Below are positions 7,290-15,452 of a stretch of DNA of 64,000 nucleotides, one piece after another. Position numbers and translations under genes: made by a program. Below the pieces are notes generated by a model, which was not told the DNA's origin, ran no database searches, and saw nothing but the letters and a program-made list of their open reading frames with translations. Numbering within the stretch: position 1 is the stretch's first letter; each line of letters opens with the position of its first letter. Source of the stretch: a virus; the IMG/VR virus record IMGVR_UViG_3300046542_000168, positions 1 through 64,000 of that record. One strand, given 5' to 3'.

Positions 7290-7371
7290 GCGGGTGTTCC
7301 TTGCTCTTGGGGGAAGCGAACATACTACTGCAAACCTTGCGGGAGTGGAAGCCATATGCCACAAACAATAA

Positions 7372-7393
7372 AGCCCCGGCATTTGCCGGGGCT
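7372..7393 (-). terminator. Terminator (leftward)
   Basis: A 10-bp stem AGCCCCGGCA / TGCCGGGGCT with a 2-base loop; read leftward it is followed by TTATTG. It lies just after the stop of the YkgJ-like gene and separates it from the 234-aa gene. Confidence 0.75.
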
Positions 7394-7405
7394 CTAGTGT
7401 GAACA

Positions 7406-8002
7406 TTACTTAGTGGGAAAGAAGTCCCGTATATCTGCCCAGACTTCTTTACCGAAAGCCTGGAAATGTGCCCTATCAATCTCCGAATTATTGATCTGTG
7501 GAACAACGCTCTCCCCTGGTGGGATATCTGTATTGCAGAAGTGCGGTGTATCAGCGAGATTGAAGTGTATCCGGCATGCAAGTGGCCTAACTTCGTACAC
7601 ACTGCACTTGCCCTTCTTAAGAAATGGGCACGGCACACCAGAATACTTCGGGATATTCGCCAGGATATCCACTCGCTGAGTAATCTTCTTAGGCTTGCGG
7701 CCTACATACTTGCCCAGGATATCCGCTTCAGTCTCAGTCATGGTCGCTGCAATGTTGCAGCAGTAACTACACTTGTTCCTACAGGCTGTAAACGGGGTAA
7801 TAGCCTTGCAAAGCTTGTCAGCAGCCTCCCAGAACCGTTGCATCTTCGCCCGTGGGGGAATTTTCAGGCTTAGTGCGTGATTGAAGGCTGCTTCAATGCC
7901 TGGAAAGTCAAGGACCGCGTTGATCCGATCAGCATTGACCGTTGCTTGACGCATAGCCTCATCTTTCAGGGCCTCAATCTCAGCTACCGGGATCAGTTCC
8001 AC
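7406..8002 (-). CDS. YkgJ-family Cys-cluster (Fe-S or zinc) protein
   Basis: 198 aa, GTG start with GAGGAT upstream. It has the Cys signature of the YkgJ/UPF0153 family: CRNKCSYCC, then CPFL..GKCSVYEVRPLACR and a later Cys. Members bind a metal, probably an Fe-S cluster or zinc; their cellular role is poorly known. It lies four bases downstream of the 175-aa gene. Confidence 0.85.
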   Translation of the reverse strand: MELIPVAEIEALKDEAMRQATVNADRINAVLDFPGIEAAFNHALSLKIPPRAKMQRFWEAADKLCKAITPFTACRNKCSYCCNIAATMTETEADILGKYVGRKPKKITQRVDILANIPKYSGVPCPFLKKGKCSVYEVRPLACRIHFNLADTPHFCNTDIPPGESVVPQINNSEIDRAHFQAFGKEVWADIRDFFPTK

Positions 8003-8006
8003 AGGA

Positions 8007-8534
8007 TTAATCCTCGTATTCTTTAATTACAGTTATAGCAGCAAGTAAAGCATGCTGTTGTCGCTGTGCATTGATCCAGTAAGTAAGGGTTTGCCGTATC
8101 CAGGCAATCATGGAACCTGACCCCTCGTCAATTGATGCTTGAGTCATTGCAGGGCGCACTTCGTCTGGAAATCGAATAACGAACTTGTCATAATGCGTGT
8201 GGGTAGCCTCACACATAACAAATTCTGGTACTACGGCCAAGACCTCGGCACTAAGTTCCTCTCCCAGGTAGGCACATAGCCCACTAAGAGTTGCTGAAGA
8301 TTGGACGCGGCCATTAATAGAGTCCATAATGGCCATATTAACTTCGGAATTCTTGCTGCGGAGCTGAAGATCGGCAAGCCGCTCTATCTCCGCAAACAGT
8401 TCTTCGTACCCACGGATAACAAACTTATCAGCTAGTCGGCTACTTTCAGTATCAGCCCCACGGGGGAGCCACCTTGCAGCCTCGACGGCCTTGGTGCGTA
8501 TTGCGTGGTCGATGTTCGTTACTACAGCGTTCAT
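8007..8534 (-). CDS. Unknown protein (175 aa)
   Basis: ATG with GGAAGG upstream. Mostly helical, with a negatively charged middle and an Ala/Leu-rich C-terminal helix. No recognised motif. Probably co-transcribed with the YkgJ-like gene. Confidence 0.7.
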   Translation of the reverse strand: MNAVVTNIDHAIRTKAVEAARWLPRGADTESSRLADKFVIRGYEELFAEIERLADLQLRSKNSEVNMAIMDSINGRVQSSATLSGLCAYLGEELSAEVLAVVPEFVMCEATHTHYDKFVIRFPDEVRPAMTQASIDEGSGSMIAWIRQTLTYWINAQRQQHALLAAITVIKEYED

Positions 8535-8603
8535 TCTGCCTTCCTGCCTTCCGAGATGGGCTTATTTTACAGCCCTTCCGTCACAGCGTCATCAAGTAAA
8601 TCC

Positions 8604-9341
8604 TCAGACTTCCTCAAAGTGCTCATAACATTCACAGCACATGAGCCTTAATCCAGGCCTTGCCCACACTTGTATAGGTTTCGGCTTGCACTTGCATCGA
8701 TATTTTGCCCTGGTGGGCTTAGCAGGCGCTAACTCGGCCAGGATTGGCGACAGTTTCGTCCCTTCTGCTAGGCCGAGAGTTTCAATAAGGTTCACGCCTT
8801 CGACATTACCCGTCATTGCTGCTTGCAATACCCAGTCCGCAACATGGTGTGCAGGATAACGGTCAAACCAAGTGATCTTAAATGAAGTGGCCAGCAACTT
8901 ATCCAGGGCCTGCTCAAATACACCGCCTGCAATGGCATAGTCTGCCATCTGTTCACCCGTTTCCCTGCCCCCAGGCTTGCCTGTATTACTCGGCATCAGT
9001 CCAACAGACTTCATCTTCGCTCCCCACTCTTGATTGTGGTAGCTCCGACGCCCAGGATCACCGTAGTGTGCCTGCCACTGATGCACTTGTTCATGCACCA
9101 TTGTCTGCATTACTTCTTTCAGAGGGACAATAGGGAAGTAGGCCGGGTTTAAGGCAATCTCATCTGTGAAAGTCTTATCGCCATGGCGAACGAACGATTT
9201 ATGCTTGTAGTAGCCGTATATCTTCTTGCCCCGCTGGAGGGTAATCAGACACCCAGGCAGCTCCCCGCCGAACAGTTCGTTGTTGAAGTGATCGTATGCC
9301 AGATTCATCTCGGCATAGGCTTCAGTGGTGGGGAGTGACAT
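8604..9341 (-). CDS. SprT-like zinc metalloprotease domain protein
   Basis: 245 aa. The HEQVH zinc-binding motif lies at about residues 83-87, followed by a WG..MKSVGLMPS segment typical of SprT/Spartan-like proteins. The C-terminus has a CKCKP...CCEC zinc-ribbon-like segment. Family members cut or recognise DNA-bound proteins. The ATG at 9341 is preferred to the upstream frame start because GAGG precedes it and the longer version runs through a 16-bp operator-like palindrome. Confidence 0.88.
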   Translation of the reverse strand: MSLPTTEAYAEMNLAYDHFNNELFGGELPGCLITLQRGKKIYGYYKHKSFVRHGDKTFTDEIALNPAYFPIVPLKEVMQTMVHEQVHQWQAHYGDPGRRSYHNQEWGAKMKSVGLMPSNTGKPGGRETGEQMADYAIAGGVFEQALDKLLATSFKITWFDRYPAHHVADWVLQAAMTGNVEGVNLIETLGLAEGTKLSPILAELAPAKPTRAKYRCKCKPKPIQVWARPGLRLMCCECYEHFEEV

Positions 9342-9354
9342 AAAGGTGCGCCTC

Positions 9355-9370
9355 TGGATTGTACAATCCA
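9355..9370 (-). promoter_or_regulatory. 16-bp perfect palindrome upstream of the SprT-like gene
   Basis: TGGATTGTACAATCCA is a perfect inverted repeat beginning 13 bases upstream of the start codon. Read leftward, a weak -10-like TAGCAT directly precedes it, so a dimeric repressor bound here would cover the transcription start. The 12-mer TTGTACAATCCA recurs at 44649-44660 in the tRNA region. Confidence 0.5.
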
Positions 9371-9414
9371 ATGCTAGCACACGTAGCTTTATGCCACCAA
9401 TGCTTTAAGCAGCC

Positions 9415-9852
9415 CTAGTGGGAAATTTCCTTGAAGCCCAGGGGCTCGAACAAGACAGTAATCTGCCCGTCAAGCTCATTGCTTAGGTCGCCATAGAGGC
9501 AGACGCACCCTTGATCTGGAATGTTGTCCAGTATCTCGGAGACTTTCTGTAGTAATGGAGTCGGGCCTAGCTTCATCTCGACAAAGAACAGGGCCTTCTT
9601 ATCCCCGAAAGGCAGGTTCATCAGCGATTCAAGCGCAGCCTTGCCCACAAGAGTAAGTGCTGGTCCCTCTGGAGTTGTTTCACCACCAGACCAACTTGCA
9701 TAGATAGTCTTACCCTTATATTGCAGTTCAAACACTTGAAACTGCATCTGTGTATCAGGCGGCACTTTGTCGGGGTAGTTGGCCAGTATCTCAACCATTG
9801 TCGCAGCAGATGGCTTAGTGCCGATGAGAAACTTCATCTTTATCTTGTTCAT
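9415..9852 (-). CDS. Unknown protein (145 aa)
   Basis: ATGA overlap with the upstream gene. Mixed alpha/beta composition with a conserved-looking GDLSNELDG segment near the C-terminus. No function recognised. Confidence 0.7.
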   Translation of the reverse strand: MNKIKMKFLIGTKPSAATMVEILANYPDKVPPDTQMQFQVFELQYKGKTIYASWSGGETTPEGPALTLVGKAALESLMNLPFGDKKALFFVEMKLGPTPLLQKVSEILDNIPDQGCVCLYGDLSNELDGQITVLFEPLGFKEISH

Positions 9853-10055
9853 GCTTCCCCGCTCTCCACAGACGCAAACGTGCGAGTCTTGCTGATACGC
9901 TTGCTCATTCTAGTAAGTTCATCTTGACAGAGTTGTAATTCTTCTTCTGTGAACTCATCAGCCCACGGTTGGAAGATCGGTTCGGCATTCTCAATCATGC
10001 TCTGAGCGAAACCCCTGGCCCGGTCAACTATCCACGCCTTGCGTTCTCGATTCAC
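9849..10055 (-). CDS. Small acidic helical protein (68 aa)
   Basis: Helical, with an acidic central segment (EFTEEELQLCQDE). Coupled by ATGA to the 145-aa gene. The 97-base gap upstream of its ATG holds a strong interrupted hairpin (10092-10151). Confidence 0.6.
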   Translation of the reverse strand: MNRERKAWIVDRARGFAQSMIENAEPIFQPWADEFTEEELQLCQDELTRMSKRISKTRTFASVESGEA

Positions 10056-10091
10056 TGGTAAGCCCTCAGAACGTTATGGTAAAATGCCATC

Positions 10092-10151
10092 GCAGGGTGA
10101 GCATAGCTTTGCGTTCCACAACAATTCGGGGGAAGCGTTGTGGCACCCTGC
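10092..10151 (-). other. Structured intercistronic RNA element
   Basis: On the minus strand a continuous 15-base 5' arm (GCAGGGTG then CCACAAC) pairs with two separate 3' segments, GTTGTGG (plus 10116-10122) and CACCCTGC (plus 10092-10099), with a 16-base insert between them. The first base of the element follows almost directly on the stop of the 159-aa gene, and the element ends 36 bases before the next start codon. It could be a processing, stability or translational control element. Confidence 0.45.
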
Positions 10152-10152
10152 T

Positions 10153-10632
10153 CTACTTTCCAGTCAAGCCATCATTCAGACCCGCAAGATAAGCCTTTTG
10201 TCGCTCAGTCTTCATGTTCATGGTGCTGCCGAAGGGTTTCTTCTCACGAGCATCGTCCCACTTAGTAAACATCGCTAAGGCTTGTTGATCGCTAGGTACT
10301 TTTTGCCCCATCACCATATCTGCCATCGCGAATGCACGGAAACCCTTGTCATGGTCAATAGCGTGCATGATCCACTGCTTTTCAGGGTGGTGCTCAGTGC
10401 TTTCGAACTCAAACTTAATCGGTGTAGCTCTACGCTGGGAGAACTCACCCCTGTAGTTGGTGTAACCGAAGTTCCATGGCTCACCTTTAGCCCCTGAAAA
10501 GTGGCTATCACGAACTTCCAGGCACTCAGAGCAAAGACTTTCTTCGACTTGCCGTGGCGTCTCACAATAAGACTTGCAGAGATGGTGCAATTGGCACTCA
10601 GGGGGTGCTTCGGTGAACTTGGTTCTGGTCAT
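10153..10632 (-). CDS. Unknown phage protein with Cys-rich N-terminus (159 aa)
   Basis: The first 40 residues carry H, C and C spacings (CQLHHLCKSYC, CSEC) that could bind zinc. The middle contains a WIMHAIDHDKGFRAFAMAD segment resembling the WYL-like domains in some small phage proteins. Function unknown. Its start overlaps a possible small membrane ORF. Confidence 0.7.
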   Translation of the reverse strand: MTRTKFTEAPPECQLHHLCKSYCETPRQVEESLCSECLEVRDSHFSGAKGEPWNFGYTNYRGEFSQRRATPIKFEFESTEHHPEKQWIMHAIDHDKGFRAFAMADMVMGQKVPSDQQALAMFTKWDDAREKKPFGSTMNMKTERQKAYLAGLNDGLTGK

Positions 10633-10768
10633 TGCGCAATTCCCTGGACTGAATATTATGGGTATGACTCAACATATACTTCGGGGTAGGCAAGTCTCTC
10701 AACATTACTACTGCTACAGTACCTACCCAAAGTGCCATCATGAGGGCAAGTGTAAGAGATTTCAGCAA
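10598..10768 (-). CDS. Possible small membrane protein (56 aa, TTG start)
   Basis: A TTG overlaps the stop of the upstream 80-aa gene, with GCGGGG upstream. The first 24 residues form a single hydrophobic segment (LTLALMMALWVGTVAVVML) consistent with a signal anchor; the rest is polar. It overlaps the start of the 159-aa gene by 35 bases. It would fill the only sizeable gap in this part of the operon. Confidence 0.35.
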   Translation of the reverse strand: MLKSLTLALMMALWVGTVAVVMLRDLPTPKYMLSHTHNIQSRELRNDQNQVHRSTP

Positions 10769-11004
10769 TAGAGTAAACCCCGCTCTGACAGCATGTGATA
10801 AATACCCGTCCAGCGGCCTGCCCCGACGTTGAAGTCTGGGAGCCAGACGAACCAGCCACGCGGGTTGACGAGTCCTTTGCCCTTCTTCATCATCGTGGGA
10901 ACGTCTTCAACTATCGTCCATCGAATACCCTCTTCTTTCAGGATTCGAATTGGTAGGGTGAGGTCAGCATCAGGACCGTGGTAGATAACTGCTTGAAGCT
11001 TCAT
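10762..11004 (-). CDS. Small unknown protein (80 aa)
   Basis: ATG start overlapping the upstream stop by 4 bases. Contains a W/F/V-rich second half (GWFVWLPDFN). No motif recognised. Confidence 0.65.
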   Translation of the reverse strand: MKLQAVIYHGPDADLTLPIRILKEEGIRWTIVEDVPTMMKKGKGLVNPRGWFVWLPDFNVGAGRWTGIYHMLSERGLLYC

Positions 11005-11207
11005 TCGATTAATACGTCTTCTGGGTTAAAGTCTTGACCCCACACGTCCAATGCTTCTTTTAAAGTTGCATAGTAGACAACTGGAGGGGAGATATAAGTT
11101 CTGACGTACTCCCGAACACTTTCATTCATCGGTAAGTCACGCCAGAAAACAAGTTGGTCCTGGGGCAAACACTCAGGACATTGTTGCGTAGGGGTAGGTA
11201 GCGTCAT
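11001..11207 (-). CDS. Small unknown protein (68 aa)
   Basis: Overlaps the previous gene by 35 bases and the next by 4, as is usual in this tight operon. It carries a CPEC pair near the N-terminus. Function unknown. Confidence 0.55.
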   Translation of the reverse strand: MTLPTPTQQCPECLPQDQLVFWRDLPMNESVREYVRTYISPPVVYYATLKEALDVWGQDFNPEDVLIE

Positions 11208-11421
11208 CTTCTACAGCCTCTTTCGGGCTAACCGTCAGTTCTCCACCCTCATCTAGGTTGCGGTACATTAGCCTGGATGCGTAAACAGCAGCAGTGGCTG
11301 GTTCTTCGGGACCAAAGATGCCCATCAAGATCAACAGGTCTGCAACTTCTTGCTTCCAGTACTTACGCTCTGCTGCTTGGCGATTAACACGGGTAGTTCC
11401 GTGATTACCTAGTGCTGTCAT
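11173..11421 (-). CDS. Small unknown protein (82 aa)
   Basis: Basic N-terminus and an acidic C-terminal half; coupled by ATGA to the upstream gene. No motif recognised. Confidence 0.6.
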   Translation of the reverse strand: MTALGNHGTTRVNRQAAERKYWKQEVADLLILMGIFGPEEPATAAVYASRLMYRNLDEGGELTVSPKEAVEDDATYPYATMS

Positions 11422-11606
11422 TCATCTTCCTCGATCAATTCAATGGTGACTCTAACCTTCTGGTGTGGTCGCTTGCTCACATACTTAAGATACCCAACTA
11501 CATGGCTATCCCACTCTCTTCGAAACGCGGGTTCTTTTTTGCACCCTATGAAGCTCAGCCAGCCAACTTCATCAGTAACTAAGTCAGCTCGCAATATCGT
11601 ACTCAT
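11418..11606 (-). CDS. Small unknown protein (62 aa)
   Basis: ATGA overlaps on both sides. Ends in an acidic EEDE tail. Unknown. Confidence 0.6.
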   Translation of the reverse strand: MSTILRADLVTDEVGWLSFIGCKKEPAFRREWDSHVVGYLKYVSKRPHQKVRVTIELIEEDE

Positions 11607-11830
11607 TGCATAGCCTCAGCCAGTGTTACTGCTCCACCCTCGATTGCGGCGGACTGTCGCTGCATCTCTGCAAACTGTGGCCAGTTCTTAGTTGCATCAA
11701 CTACTAGGTCTGCCTCTTGCGTTACTAGGCCCAGGTAGTAGTTTGCCAGGAACTCTGCACGACGAAGGCGCTCTTCAATCGGCAGGCGGTTATATTCATT
11801 GCGCAACTTGATATAATTCTTGAATTTCAT
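11603..11830 (-). CDS. Small helical protein (75 aa)
   Basis: Predicted all-helical, with a basic N-terminus (KFKNYIKLRNEYNRL). AGGACTAGGTA precedes the ATG. Unknown function. Confidence 0.62.
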   Translation of the reverse strand: MKFKNYIKLRNEYNRLPIEERLRRAEFLANYYLGLVTQEADLVVDATKNWPQFAEMQRQSAAIEGGAVTLAEAMQ

Positions 11831-11841
11831 TACCTAGTCCT

Positions 11842-12177
11842 TTAGTTTCCGCGAAGTCGGCCCATCAGGTAGCCCACGTCTTCGTAAGGAATCCATGTGT
11901 GTAGTTCGATTCGTGTAAATTCACGGCCAGCATGAAGGTAGACCCACCTTCCCTTCCCTCCCGTGTACATATGGCTAACATCTTTAGGCCACGCCCATAT
12001 CCAGCGAGATGAGCCCTCATCGGTTTTAACCTTGGCCTGCAATCCGTTTGTATCGAGCGGTATCCCCTGAAGTTCACAGTACTTCTGGGCGTGCTTAAGG
12101 GCGTGCTCTTCATCTTCCATCACGAACAATATCCGATGATTCTTTATGTCATCGCCTAGGGAGATGATAATGCTCAT
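11842..12177 (-). CDS. Unknown protein (111 aa)
   Basis: Begins with a beta-strand (SIIISLGDDI), then a helical and Trp-rich middle. Coupled to the upstream membrane protein by ATGA. No family recognised. Confidence 0.65.
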   Translation of the reverse strand: MSIIISLGDDIKNHRILFVMEDEEHALKHAQKYCELQGIPLDTNGLQAKVKTDEGSSRWIWAWPKDVSHMYTGGKGRWVYLHAGREFTRIELHTWIPYEDVGYLMGRLRGN

Positions 12178-12476
12178 TGCTCGCCACGCTCATTTTCACG
12201 GTAGTGGTTAACGATCACGGCGAAACTACGGCGGATCTGCCTGAATCCATTTCTCACGCTCTGGAGAACAATGAGTGCGAAGTTGATAAAGCCGATAATG
12301 ATGATTGCTGGCCAGCCCAGGGGCCAGAATGTTGCTGCTATGATCCCTGCTGCGTCTCCCAGGGGGTAGTTGTAGTTAAACAACACTCCACACCAGTCTT
12401 GAAACAAGCCTTTTGACGCATATCCGATGAGTGCGTATACTGCTGCGAAGAAGAGTACTACTAATGCCATTTCCAT
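12174..12476 (-). CDS. Small membrane protein (100 aa)
   Basis: Two or three hydrophobic segments (MALVVLFFAAVYALIGYA, and a second between residues 40 and 75) and a basic, Arg-rich C-terminal tail that would stay in the cytoplasm. The ATG at 12476 is chosen because AGGAG lies just upstream; the longer frame to 12557 adds a polar N-terminus with no ribosome-binding site. Confidence 0.65.
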   Translation of the reverse strand: MEMALVVLFFAAVYALIGYASKGLFQDWCGVLFNYNYPLGDAAGIIAATFWPLGWPAIIIIGFINFALIVLQSVRNGFRQIRRSFAVIVNHYRENERGEQ

Positions 12477-12574
12477 ATAGCTCCTATGACGCCCTACAAG
12501 CGTCTCTGAGGCGTCCCCTAGTATGTCTGGGTGCCTTTGTCCTTTAATGCCTCTCAAAACGCACTACAGAGCGT

Positions 12575-12781
12575 TTAAATGGCTGCGTTACCCCACCACG
12601 GTGTGTCCGGGTGATATGGATGTTCTAAGTATCGCTTCTGGGGTAGCATGTACCGCTCCATAAGCTCTCGAATAACATCGTGCGGCTGTCCTGAATAGCT
12701 GAAGATCGTTACAGTACCGTCTTCGTGCTTGTATTCAATCGAACAGTTCTCCAGGGTAAGTTTCTGTAGCTCAGTACTCAT
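12575..12781 (-). CDS. Small unknown protein (68 aa)
   Basis: ATGA overlap with the SLOG gene. Begins with short strands and ends with a Pro/Trp/His-rich segment. Unknown. Confidence 0.6.
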   Translation of the reverse strand: MSTELQKLTLENCSIEYKHEDGTVTIFSYSGQPHDVIRELMERYMLPQKRYLEHPYHPDTPWWGNAAI

Positions 12782-13326
12782 CGTCCGAACCCCACTTCCG
12801 CATAGCGCTTGATCCGCGATCTATCAGATTGATTTACTAGATTGAAGCGAGGGATTCCGTACATCTCTGCGATCTTCCACGCTGTGCGGGTTCCGCCTTC
12901 TGGAACTCCGTGAATATCAGGTATTCCCCAACAAACAAGTAGTTTGCTGTAAGTGCTTGGAGCAAGCCCTGGACCGAGTACCTGATATACGTTCCGTGCG
13001 TGAAGCTGCTGGGCACTATCGTTTAGTCGCGCCCAGCGTGGATGTACTTCTGATGCAATTCTTACAGCTTCGTCATAATCGGCATACCGTTGAGCGTTAA
13101 ATACTCCGCATCTTACGCTGTGCCGCCTGCCGTGCGCGTTCTCCTTGTGAATGAATATCTGTTTATGCTGATTCTCAGTAACACCATCTTCGAAGAAAGT
13201 GTCTGCGCCTCTAGCCCCGCCTGATCTGAGAATCCATCCATCTTTTTCCATCTTGGCAGCTAGTTGTGTCATTATGCTGCCCATCGTGGGCGGCGTCTCA
13301 CGGCTTCCAATGCCTGCGTAATACAT
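12778..13326 (-). CDS. SLOG-superfamily nucleotide-binding protein (DprA/YspA-like)
   Basis: 182 aa from the ATG at 13326. The N-terminus YYAGIGSRETPP followed by SGGARGADTFFEDG is the Rossmann-like signature of SLOG proteins related to DprA and YspA. SLOG domains bind nucleotides or NAD-derived ligands and appear in several phage-defence signalling systems. In phages they are of unknown role, possibly ligand capture. The upstream 27 residues of the open frame overlap the neighbouring gene and look non-coding. Confidence 0.83.
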   Translation of the reverse strand: MYYAGIGSRETPPTMGSIMTQLAAKMEKDGWILRSGGARGADTFFEDGVTENQHKQIFIHKENAHGRRHSVRCGVFNAQRYADYDEAVRIASEVHPRWARLNDSAQQLHARNVYQVLGPGLAPSTYSKLLVCWGIPDIHGVPEGGTRTAWKIAEMYGIPRFNLVNQSDRSRIKRYAEVGFGR

Positions 13327-13327
13327 C

Positions 13328-13528
13328 TTAGTCTTGAACTCTTGTTGGATACTCCAGTAGGTAGCACAAGCCAACTTCTGGGTAATCACCGTAGGCGAAC
13401 CCGCCACGAGTGATATTGAAAATACGGATGTAGTCAGTTAACGCTTCAATAGTCTTGAATGTTCGTTGTGTGATTTCCTGTGGTGGCAGGATTTGTCCAA
13501 CCAGTACATCTTGCTCACTTGCTTGCAA
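13328..13528 (-). CDS. Small unknown protein (66 aa, TTG start)
   Basis: TTG start with GAGG 8 bases upstream; ends 1 base before the SLOG start, so probably coupled to it. Unknown function. Confidence 0.55.
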   Translation of the reverse strand: MQASEQDVLVGQILPPQEITQRTFKTIEALTDYIRIFNITRGGFAYGDYPEVGLCYLLEYPTRVQD

Positions 13529-13541
13529 CTCACTTACCTCA

Positions 13542-14213
13542 TTACTGTATCTGGACTAAAGTTATTCGCCCGCCCTTAAACCCCGATCCCGTATCTAAGT
13601 ACGTCACGTTGCCTAGGGTTGTGGGATTTTCTACAAATGAGTGGCCGACATAGACGTGATCTATGCCCCACACTTGCCGGGTAGTTCCCCGTGCGAGCCT
13701 GGACCGCGACCAGAGCGCCACAGTTGTGAAGTGCTCTTTATTGTCGTTGTACAGATTCTTGAACTCGTTCCAGTTGCAGTGTGGTACTTCCGCATGGACG
13801 ATGCCGATAAGCCCGCGATCAGTCTCGACCTCGATGCCCAGGGGCAAGTCTTCAAACGTTAGGATTGTACACTGCTGCTCTACCGTAGGCAGACCATAGA
13901 GCCACATCCCACCCTGCTGCATATGGTGGTACTTAGCATCTGGATATTCAGGGTTGAAGGCGTCAATCGCCATCTGCTCATGGTTGCCCAGGACAGAATA
14001 GAACCATCGTTCTAGTTGGAGATAATACGCTGCTTCATAACTCTCAGGGCCTCTGTCAATCAGATCCCCTGCGGCGAAGAGTCGGTCAAATGCTTTGTCG
14101 AAGCCTACGGCCTCTAGTGCTTTCTCAAGGTCAGTGAAATGACCGTGGATATCACCCGCAACAAAGTCTCTTCCGTACTTGTTCTTCTCGAAACGTTTAA
14201 TTAATTCGTGCAT
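13542..14213 (-). CDS. Lambda-type serine/threonine protein phosphatase
   Basis: 223 aa. It has the three metallophosphatase motifs: GDIHGH (about residues 20-25), GDLIDRG and GNHE, with a later GHS. The family includes lambda phage phosphatase and bacterial PrpA/PrpB, which remove phosphates from Ser/Thr or His residues with Mn. It has its own promoter-like element at 14240-14269 and lies after a terminator, so it may be expressed separately from the nrd operon. Confidence 0.9.
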   Translation of the reverse strand: MHELIKRFEKNKYGRDFVAGDIHGHFTDLEKALEAVGFDKAFDRLFAAGDLIDRGPESYEAAYYLQLERWFYSVLGNHEQMAIDAFNPEYPDAKYHHMQQGGMWLYGLPTVEQQCTILTFEDLPLGIEVETDRGLIGIVHAEVPHCNWNEFKNLYNDNKEHFTTVALWSRSRLARGTTRQVWGIDHVYVGHSFVENPTTLGNVTYLDTGSGFKGGRITLVQIQ

Positions 14214-14239
14214 CTTAGGCGCTCATGCCATGGGCGGGA

Positions 14240-14269
14240 AGTGTAAGAGAAAACGATATTATTTGTCAA
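14240..14269 (-). promoter_or_regulatory. Promoter for the phosphatase gene
   Basis: Read leftward: consensus -35 TTGACA (plus 14264-14269), 18-bp spacer and -10 TACACT (plus 14240-14245). Located between the nrd terminator and the phosphatase start. Confidence 0.55.
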
Positions 14270-14281
14270 CCCCCAGAATGC

Positions 14282-14305
14282 AAAAAGCCCCGCTCCAGGC
14301 GGGGC
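14282..14305 (-). terminator. Terminator of the nrd transcript (leftward)
   Basis: Stem GCCCCGC / GCGGGGC with a 5-base loop, followed on the minus strand by TTTTTG. It lies just past the small gene that follows nrdB. Confidence 0.85.
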
Positions 14306-14319
14306 GTTTCACAGCAGTT

Positions 14320-14436
14320 TTATGGGTAGCGAACTTGCAATACCTTTGCAACTCTGAGTGTGTCTACACGTACTCTGGCCACCAGGGCTTCGGATGTATA
14401 AAACAGCCACTCAATCATATCCAGAGGCGTAATCAT
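14320..14436 (-). CDS. Small protein after nrdB (38 aa)
   Basis: The ATG overlaps the nrdB TGA (ATGA). The peptide begins MITPLDMIEWLFY and ends with a basic, Val-rich segment. It fills the gap between nrdB and the terminator, so it is probably real. Function unknown. Confidence 0.5.
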   Translation of the reverse strand: MITPLDMIEWLFYTSEALVARVRVDTLRVAKVLQVRYP

Positions 14437-15449
14437 GCTGCACCCGGCAGCATGTGACGATAACGGTTATAGTTGATTTCCCCAGGCAACTCTTTGTGGA
14501 CGTAATCTGTAACTTTCTTCTCGAAGAAGTTACTGTGCTTGTTAGCACCCAGCAACCATTCCATCCATGGAAGGGGGTTAACTGGAACATCCGACAACTG
14601 GCAGTAGCCCAGTTGGAACAAACGCAACTGGCACAGGTAGTCGATGTATCCTTTCATCTCTACCAGGGTCAAGCCTTCTGCCCCGCCCATCTGGAAGACT
14701 AGTTCGAGATAGCGGTACTCAGCCTCACGGAACTTATCAACAAACCGGCGTGTGATGTACTCAAGAGCCATCCGCTCAACTTCAGTTAGGTCCAGACGCA
14801 TTTCCTTAACTGTGTTGATGTTGTAGATAACGTGTTCCGACTCATCCTTGAGCGACCATTCGTTAATATCGTTGAAGCCGTTCATGATGCCGCAACGTTT
14901 CTGGTTCAACAGAGTAGCGAACGCACCGAACAGGCCAACACCTTCGCCCAGGAGGATCGTGGTCAGCTTGATAGTTGCCCGAAGTTCATCACGAGCCCCG
15001 GCTGGAACAACGTCTTCAGACATCAAGTCCAGCTTATCAACCATCTCCTTATATTCAGCGAACGCTGTCCAATCGGAGTTGCTGAAGCCGAAGGTTTCCG
15101 CTGCAAGAGCATAAGCCCGCTGGTGCGTAACTTCACGACAAGCGAAGGTCAGCATCATGTTGCGGATTTCATTGTTCTTAATGTACGGCAGAACTTCGGT
15201 GTAACCAGCGCCGACAGTTCGGTCCATCTCGGTGAAAAGACACAGAGTCTTATCAAGAATGGCCTTGTTCTGGTCGTGTGTTACAGTCGCAGTCTTCATA
15301 CCCTCTTTCGAGTAGTACTGCTGAATGTCATCTTGCAAGTTAATCTGGTGAACATCCCAGAACATCTCAATAGAGTGACGCTGGGCGGCGTCAACCGCCC
15401 AGGAGTAAGTGAATGGCCTGTAAGACAGGCTCTCTTTAAATACGCTCAC
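14433..15449 (-). CDS. nrdB: Class I ribonucleotide reductase, small (beta) subunit
   Basis: 338 aa. It holds the di-metal cofactor that starts the radical chemistry for dNTP synthesis. Ligand motifs are visible: Asp in the FTEMD segment, ExxH in REVTHQRAY (with Tyr four residues after the His, the position of the radical Tyr122 of E. coli NrdB), Glu in LLGEGVG and ExxH in DESEHVIY. It follows nrdA with a 3-base gap and would form the alpha2-beta2 enzyme with it. Confidence 0.95.
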   Translation of the reverse strand: MSVFKESLSYRPFTYSWAVDAAQRHSIEMFWDVHQINLQDDIQQYYSKEGMKTATVTHDQNKAILDKTLCLFTEMDRTVGAGYTEVLPYIKNNEIRNMMLTFACREVTHQRAYALAAETFGFSNSDWTAFAEYKEMVDKLDLMSEDVVPAGARDELRATIKLTTILLGEGVGLFGAFATLLNQKRCGIMNGFNDINEWSLKDESEHVIYNINTVKEMRLDLTEVERMALEYITRRFVDKFREAEYRYLELVFQMGGAEGLTLVEMKGYIDYLCQLRLFQLGYCQLSDVPVNPLPWMEWLLGANKHSNFFEKKVTDYVHKELPGEINYNRYRHMLPGAA

Positions 15450-15452
15450 AAT

